Shown here one piece after another: positions 6,142 through 9,881 of a DNA stretch of 9,881 bases. Origin of the DNA: an uncultured Rubrobacteraceae bacterium (GTDB lineage Bacteria; Actinomycetota; Rubrobacteria; Rubrobacterales; Rubrobacteraceae); assembly GCA_902805985.1 (NCBI GenBank), contig CADCUW010000608.1:1-9881 (forward strand), read 5' to 3'. Both the position numbers and the translations under genes were made by a program. The notes under the pieces were generated by a model, which saw nothing but the letters and a program-made list of their open reading frames with translations, did no database searches and was not told where the DNA came from. The stretch's first letter is position 1, and every line of letters starts with the position of its first letter.

Positions 6142-6209
6142 CGACGCCGGACCGGGGCCACGCACCCCTCAAAACCCGATGCCCCAAAGCCTCCACGAAA
6201 GGAGACACG

Positions 6210-7001
6210 ATGTCTGACGATCTACGGCTCTACTTTCTCGAGTGCGGCAGCCTCAAGACCCAGGTCCAGTTCATCAAGATGAACCAGGGGCTCGGGGACC
6301 CGTACGAGATCCCGGTTCCCTTCTTCCTGATCACACACCCGCGCGGCAACGTGCTCTACGACGGCGGAAACGCGCTGGAGGTCGCGCAGGACGCCCGCGG
6401 GCACTGGGACGCGGTGGTCGACGCCTACGACCCGGTGATGACCGAGGAAGATTTCGTCGTCAACCAGTTGCAGCGGATGGAAGTGGACCCGGCTTCGATC
6501 CGCTACGTGATCCAATCGCATCTGCACCTCGACCACTCGGGCGCCATAGGCCACTTCCCGAACGCGGACTACGTCGTGCAGCGGCGGGAGCTGGAGTACG
6601 CGTACACCCCGGACTGGTTCCAGAAGCCGGCCTACATCCGCAAGGACTTCGACCGGGACGTGAGGTGGTTGTACCTGGATGGGGAGCATGACGACGGGTA
6701 CGACCTCTACGGGGACGGCACGATCAAGACGCTCTTCACACCGGGTCACGCGCCCGGACACCAGTCCGTTTTGGTGGACTTGCCTGGCGAGGGGCCGATG
6801 ATGCTCACGGCGGACGCGTGTTACACGATGGACCACTACAACGAGGCGGCCCTACCCGGTCTGATCCACTCCGCCGCGGACGTCGCCAACTCCACCCGAA
6901 AGGTCCGGCGCATCGTCGAGGGGCACGGGGCCACCCTCGTCACGGGCCACGACCCGGAGGAGTGGCCGAAGTTCAAGAAGGCCCCGGACTTCTACGCCTG
7001 A
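6210..7001 (+). CDS. Metallo-beta-lactamase-fold lactonase (AHL / gamma-butyrolactone lactonase family)
   Basis: A 263-residue cytoplasmic enzyme predicted to hydrolyse a lactone ring to the hydroxy acid using two zinc ions. The signature H104-L-H106-L-D108-H109, with H180 (TPGHAPGH), D202 (TADACY) and H247 (VTGHDPE), gives the complete dizinc ligand set, and Y205 occupies the place of the AiiA active-site tyrosine (Y194). Ligand spacing is close to Bacillus AiiA (H104, H106, D108, H109, H169, D191, H235). The family includes AHL lactonases (quorum quenching) and BlcC/AttM, whose better substrate is gamma-butyrolactone. The transhydrogenase upstream favours the latter reading. The start is supported by AAAGGAG (6198-6204) 5 bases before the ATG. 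Its stop overlaps the next start by one base (TGATG). Confidence 0.87.
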   Translation: MSDDLRLYFLECGSLKTQVQFIKMNQGLGDPYEIPVPFFLITHPRGNVLYDGGNALEVAQDARGHWDAVVDAYDPVMTEEDFVVNQLQRMEVDPASIRYVIQSHLHLDHSGAIGHFPNADYVVQRRELEYAYTPDWFQKPAYIRKDFDRDVRWLYLDGEHDDGYDLYGDGTIKTLFTPGHAPGHQSVLVDLPGEGPMMLTADACYTMDHYNEAALPGLIHSAADVANSTRKVRRIVEGHGATLVTGHDPEEWPKFKKAPDFYA

Positions 7002-7987
7002 TGCGCACCGAAGCCAGGCGCGGGGAGTGGCCCGGGACCGCCGCGATCCTCGGCGCCGGCACGATGGGCCTCGGCGTCGCCGAGTGCTTCGCCGCGGCCG
7101 GCATGGCGGTGCGCCTCACGGACGCGACGCCGGAGCTCGCCCGCGAGGCCAGGGAGAAGCTGGTCGCCCGGGCTCGGGGCCACGCGGAGGCCGGGCTACT
7201 GCCTGAGGAGGCGGTCGGGCGGGCGGAGGGTGTCGAGGTGGCGGAGGGAGTGGTCGAGGCCGTGGCCGGCGTGGACCTCGTCTTCGAGGCCGTACCCGAG
7301 AGTATCGGGCTCAAGGAGGAGGTGCTGGGCGTCTGCTCGGCCGGCGCTTCGCCCGGGGCCGTGATCGTCTCGAACACCTCTTCGCTGCCGATGGACGACC
7401 TGGCGCGGTTCGTGGAGGGACCGGGGCGTTTCTGCGGGATGCACTGGTTCAACCCGCCGGAGTGGACGCCTGGGGTGGAGGTCATACCGGCCGGGGCTAC
7501 GGATACGCGCACCGTCGAGCGCCTCGTTGGCTTTCTCCGGTCTATCGGCAAGCGTCCCGCGGTCGTCGGCAGCGGGCCCGGGTTCGTCGCCAACCGCATC
7601 CAGAACGCCCTGTTTCTGGAGGCCGTGCGGTGCGTGGAGGACGGGCTAGCCTCGCCGGAGGAGGTGGACGAGGTCGTGCGGAGTTGCTTCGGGTTTCGAC
7701 TGCCGTTCTTCGGGCCGTTCGCGATCGCGGACATGGCGGGCCTCGACGTGTACGCGAGCGTGCTCGGGGTGCTGGAGGACGGCCTCGGCGAGAGGTTCCG
7801 GCCGCCGCGGATGCTGCTCGACCTCGTCGAAGAGGGACGCACCGGCACCAAGGCCGGCGCGGGTTTCCTGAATTACACCGACGAGGAGCGGGAGCGGCTG
7901 CTACTCGAGCGGGACCGCCGGTACGCGGCACTGCTGGAGCTGCTCGACCGGTTGCCGCCCGTGGGGGCGGGGAGGGAGGAGGGATGA
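7001..7987 (+). CDS. 3-hydroxyacyl-CoA dehydrogenase family protein
   Basis: A 328-residue NAD-dependent dehydrogenase of the HAD/3-hydroxybutyryl-CoA family. The Rossmann motif is G18-A-G20-T-M-G23 (ILGAGTMG). The conserved serine region is N125-T-S-S128. The catalytic His is H148 in HWFNPPEW (HFFNPP in classical enzymes), paired with E160 (GVEVIPAG), and N198 lies in PGFVANRIQN. The C-terminal helical domain starts near 194. It would interconvert a 3-hydroxyacyl (CoA) substrate and its 3-oxo form; the W/E variant motif means the exact substrate is open and a non-CoA hydroxy acid is possible. The ATG overlaps the lactonase stop by one base, so translation is coupled and the longer in-frame extension is excluded. 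Its own stop overlaps the next start by four bases (ATGA). Confidence 0.88.
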   Translation: MRTEARRGEWPGTAAILGAGTMGLGVAECFAAAGMAVRLTDATPELAREAREKLVARARGHAEAGLLPEEAVGRAEGVEVAEGVVEAVAGVDLVFEAVPESIGLKEEVLGVCSAGASPGAVIVSNTSSLPMDDLARFVEGPGRFCGMHWFNPPEWTPGVEVIPAGATDTRTVERLVGFLRSIGKRPAVVGSGPGFVANRIQNALFLEAVRCVEDGLASPEEVDEVVRSCFGFRLPFFGPFAIADMAGLDVYASVLGVLEDGLGERFRPPRMLLDLVEEGRTGTKAGAGFLNYTDEERERLLLERDRRYAALLELLDRLPPVGAGREEG

Positions 7988-9006
7988 TCGACGCGGATGT
8001 CCTGGTGGTCGGCGCGGGCGCCATCGGCGGCGTGACGGCGGCGAAGATGGCCGGGGAGGTGCGACGGGTCGCGGTGCTCGACGCCAACGCGGAGCACGTC
8101 GCGAGGATGCGGGACCCGGGCCTCGTCGTCGAAGTGCTCGGCGAGGAGCGCCGGGAAGAGCTGGAGGCCCACGCCGACCCCGCCGGGCTCGACGGCCCCT
8201 TCGACTTCGCCCTCGTGACGCTCAAGGCGCCGCACCTTGAGGAGGCGCTGCGCCCCCTGGTGGAGCGCGGGCTCGTCCGGACCTACGTCTCCCTCTGCAA
8301 CGGCCTCGTGCAGGAGGACATCGCCCGCATCGTCGGGAGCGGGAACTTGATCTGGGGCACCGTCGAGTGGGGCTCGACGAACCTCGGGCCCGGCCGGCTG
8401 GCCCAGACCACCAGCGCGCCGTTCGTGCTGGGCGAACCGGACGGCGAGGCCCGGGACCGAACCCGCCTGCTGGCGGAACTGCTGGGCGTCGTGGAAGACG
8501 TGCGCCTGACGGAGAACATCCGGGGCCAGGTCTGGTCCAAGCTGCTCGTCAACAGCTCCTTCTCCGGGCTCGGCGCCGTCTCCGGCCTGCTGTACCGCGA
8601 GGTGATGGAAGACCCCGCCGGGCGCGAGGTCGCCCTCGCCCTCTGGCGGGAGGGCTTCGAGGTCGGCATGGCCCAGGATCTGACGCTGGAGAAGGTCCTC
8701 GGCGTCGAGGCGGGATCGCTCGTCCTGCGCGGACCCGAAGACCGCGGGCGCGTGGAGGAGGCTATCGAGGTCGCGATGGGCTACGCCGGCGCCACCAAGG
8801 CCTCCATGCTCCAGGACCTCGAGCGGGGACTCAAGACCGAGGTGGACGTCATCAACGGCGCGGTCGTGGCCGTGGGGCGCGAGCACGGCATCACAACCCC
8901 GGTCAACGCCCGCGTCGTGGAGCTGATGCACGAGATGGAGCGGGGCGAACGGAAGCCCGGGCGGGACGTGTTCGGGGACTGGCGGGGTCGCATCCGGAGC
9001 CTCTAG
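7984..9006 (+). CDS. Ketopantoate reductase (ApbA/PanE) family 2-dehydropantoate 2-reductase
   Basis: A 340-residue NADP-type reductase. Motifs in order: Rossmann G10-A-G12-A-I-G15-G, the LKAPH segment (80-84) where family members contact cofactor, SLCNG (103-107), then K186-LLVN190 with Lys186 and Asn190 matching E. coli PanE K176 and N180, and finally SMLQDLERGLKTEVDVINGAV (274-294), whose TE pair (T285-E286) matches the substrate-binding glutamate of PanE. It could reduce ketopantoate to D-pantoate for coenzyme A synthesis. Paralogues in catabolic clusters act on other 2-oxo/2-hydroxy acids, and the neighbours here favour that reading. A GGGAGG site lies 4 bases before the ATG, inside the end of the preceding gene; the four-base ATGA overlap shows coupling. 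No isoleucine is encoded by AUA, unlike the dehydrogenase at 4790. Confidence 0.87.
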   Translation: MIDADVLVVGAGAIGGVTAAKMAGEVRRVAVLDANAEHVARMRDPGLVVEVLGEERREELEAHADPAGLDGPFDFALVTLKAPHLEEALRPLVERGLVRTYVSLCNGLVQEDIARIVGSGNLIWGTVEWGSTNLGPGRLAQTTSAPFVLGEPDGEARDRTRLLAELLGVVEDVRLTENIRGQVWSKLLVNSSFSGLGAVSGLLYREVMEDPAGREVALALWREGFEVGMAQDLTLEKVLGVEAGSLVLRGPEDRGRVEEAIEVAMGYAGATKASMLQDLERGLKTEVDVINGAVVAVGREHGITTPVNARVVELMHEMERGERKPGRDVFGDWRGRIRSL

Positions 9007-9056
9007 GTTACGGGGCGCCTTCTCCCGGAAGGATCAGGAGCCCGGGGACCGGCGGG

Positions 9057-9062
9057 TACAAT
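9057..9062 (+). promoter_or_regulatory. -10 box placing transcription start at the sulfatase ATG (leaderless)
   Basis: TACAAT (9057-9062) ends 7 bases before the ATG at 9070, the usual distance to a transcription start. No Shine-Dalgarno sequence lies between. This is the pattern of leaderless mRNAs common in actinobacteria. The -35 position reads TCAGGA, a weak match. Confidence 0.55.
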
Positions 9063-9069
9063 CCTTCCC

Positions 9070-9881
9070 ATGGCGCGTGCGACCCCGACCCGTTCGGAGA
9101 CCCGGCGGACGGTCCTGGCCGTCGGCTTGGCGGCACTCGTGTTGGTCGCGGTCCTCCTCGCGGGCGGGCGCAGCCTGACGACGAGGCCCGTCCAGAACCC
9201 TGATCGCCCGAACGTCGTCCTGATCCTCACTGACGACCTGGACGCCGGCCTCTTGCAGAGGTACGGGGAGCGCTACCCGAACATCGGGAAGCTGGCGGCC
9301 GGGGGCACGACCTTCGAGAACGCCTTCGTAACGGATCCCCTGTGCTGCCCCTCCAGGGCGACCGCGCTGCGCGGCCAGTACCCCCACAACCACGGCATAG
9401 TCGGAAACTGGCGGCCGCTCGGCGGAGCGAAGAAGTTCCGGGACCTCGGGCGCGAGGACTCAACCGTCGCCACCTGGCTGCAGGGGGCAAGCTACCGCAC
9501 GACGCTCGTCGGCAAGTACATGAACGACTACCACGGGGACCACGTGCCAACCGGTTGGGACGACTGGTACGGCATAGCCGGCGGCCACCTGGACCACGAC
9601 CTGAACGAGAACGGCTCTATCCGCCACTACGACCCCGCGCGCTACCACCTCGACGACGTGCTCGCCGGAAAGGCCGCCGACACCCTCCGCATACCGGAGG
9701 ACGGGACCTCCTTCTTCACGTGGGTAGGCACCCAGGCGCCGCACGCCCCGGCGGACCCCGCGCCCCGCCACGAGGATGCCTTCCCCGGGGCCCGGCTGCC
9801 GCGCCCACCGGGCTTCGACGAGGGGGACGTCTCGGACAAGCCCGACTGGGTGCGCGATAACCCCCGTCTGGGGCGGGCGGA
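9070..9881 (+). CDS. Sulfatase, membrane-anchored or secreted (3' end outside window)
   Basis: The first 270 residues of a formylglycine-dependent sulfatase; the frame is open to the window edge. An N-terminal hydrophobic segment (about 14-32, after TRR) is a signal peptide or membrane anchor, so the enzyme acts outside the cytoplasm. NVVLILTDD gives metal ligands D55-D56. The sulfatase signature is C92-C-P-S-R96, with C92 the residue converted to formylglycine; then GQYPHNHG (102-109), VGKYMNDY with K149, and the APHAP histidine H225. This resembles the arylsulfatase and N-acetylglucosamine-6-sulfatase branch and would release sulfate from a sugar or aryl ester. Activity needs a formylglycine-generating enzyme, not in this window. 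It is 63 bases after the reductase gene but has its own likely promoter, so it is probably a separate unit. Confidence 0.9.
   Translation, partial: MARATPTRSETRRTVLAVGLAALVLVAVLLAGGRSLTTRPVQNPDRPNVVLILTDDLDAGLLQRYGERYPNIGKLAAGGTTFENAFVTDPLCCPSRATALRGQYPHNHGIVGNWRPLGGAKKFRDLGREDSTVATWLQGASYRTTLVGKYMNDYHGDHVPTGWDDWYGIAGGHLDHDLNENGSIRHYDPARYHLDDVLAGKAADTLRIPEDGTSFFTWVGTQAPHAPADPAPRHEDAFPGARLPRPPGFDEGDVSDKPDWVRDNPRLGRA

Noticed and set aside
4652..6208. Minus-strand open frame of 518 codons antisense to the iron-type dehydrogenase
   Set aside because: It covers the promoter and the whole dehydrogenase gene on the other strand, has no recognisable motif, and follows the shadow pattern of high-GC genes.
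6091..6282. 63-codon frame starting between the dehydrogenase and the lactonase
   Set aside because: It overlaps the lactonase start in another frame and has a Ser/Arg/Pro-rich translation. A GAGGAGG sequence at 6066-6072 is too far from its TTG codon to serve as its ribosome site.
7873..8931. Minus-strand open frame of 352 codons opposite the reductase
   Set aside because: The plus-strand frame has full PanE-family motifs and a coupled start. The minus-strand translation is His/Asp/Gly-rich without domain structure.
9018..9032. CCTTC/GAAGG hairpin after the reductase as a terminator
   Set aside because: Only 5 bp with no T tract. The downstream promoter suggests a separate unit, but this hairpin alone is not convincing.

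Overview
The window is GC-rich and densely coded. It looks like a chromosomal segment of a Rubrobacter-type actinobacterium. That placement is inferred from the GC-rich codon use, the class III (PhaE/PhaC) polyhydroxyalkanoate synthase pair, the GC-rich hairpin terminators and the fairly frequent AUA isoleucine codons; I could not run a taxonomic search. No tRNA, rRNA, CRISPR array or insertion sequence was seen.

Left half (1-4472): everything reads on the minus strand. From right to left there is (i) a broken secreted RTX-type calcium-binding repeat gene (3863-4472) with two single-base frameshifts, each at a run of four Gs; (ii) a regulatory region (about 3700-3740) with a consensus -10 box beside a perfect TATGTG-N7-CACATA dyad; (iii) the phaE-phaC operon for PHA granule synthesis (3654-1507), in which PhaE carries an unexpected C-terminal domain resembling the E3-binding (peripheral subunit-binding) domain of 2-oxoacid dehydrogenase E2 subunits; (iv) a small conserved-looking protein of unknown function (1011-1334); and (v) a glutathione S-transferase/thioredoxin-fold protein (69-905). 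Two closely related GC-rich hairpins flank the small gene and act as terminators of phaC and of the small gene. A third hairpin lies at the left edge.

Right half (4790-9881): everything reads on the plus strand. A promoter (TTGCCG-N17-TATATT) precedes an iron-type alcohol dehydrogenase of the hydroxyacid-oxoacid transhydrogenase (ADHFE1) kind. It is followed by a dizinc metallo-beta-lactamase-fold lactonase of the AHL/gamma-butyrolactone lactonase family, a 3-hydroxyacyl-CoA dehydrogenase and a ketopantoate-reductase-family enzyme. The last three genes overlap by 1 and 4 bases, so they are translationally coupled. A sulfatase gene, apparently leaderless, runs off the right edge.

How the genes may work together (inference): the lactonase could open gamma-butyrolactone to 4-hydroxybutyrate and the transhydrogenase could oxidise that to succinate semialdehyde. 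This parallels the Agrobacterium blcC/blcB pairing. 4-hydroxybutyrate and 3-hydroxybutyrate are PHA monomers, so the two halves may both handle hydroxy-acid carbon. The most unusual single item is the E3-binding-like domain on PhaE.
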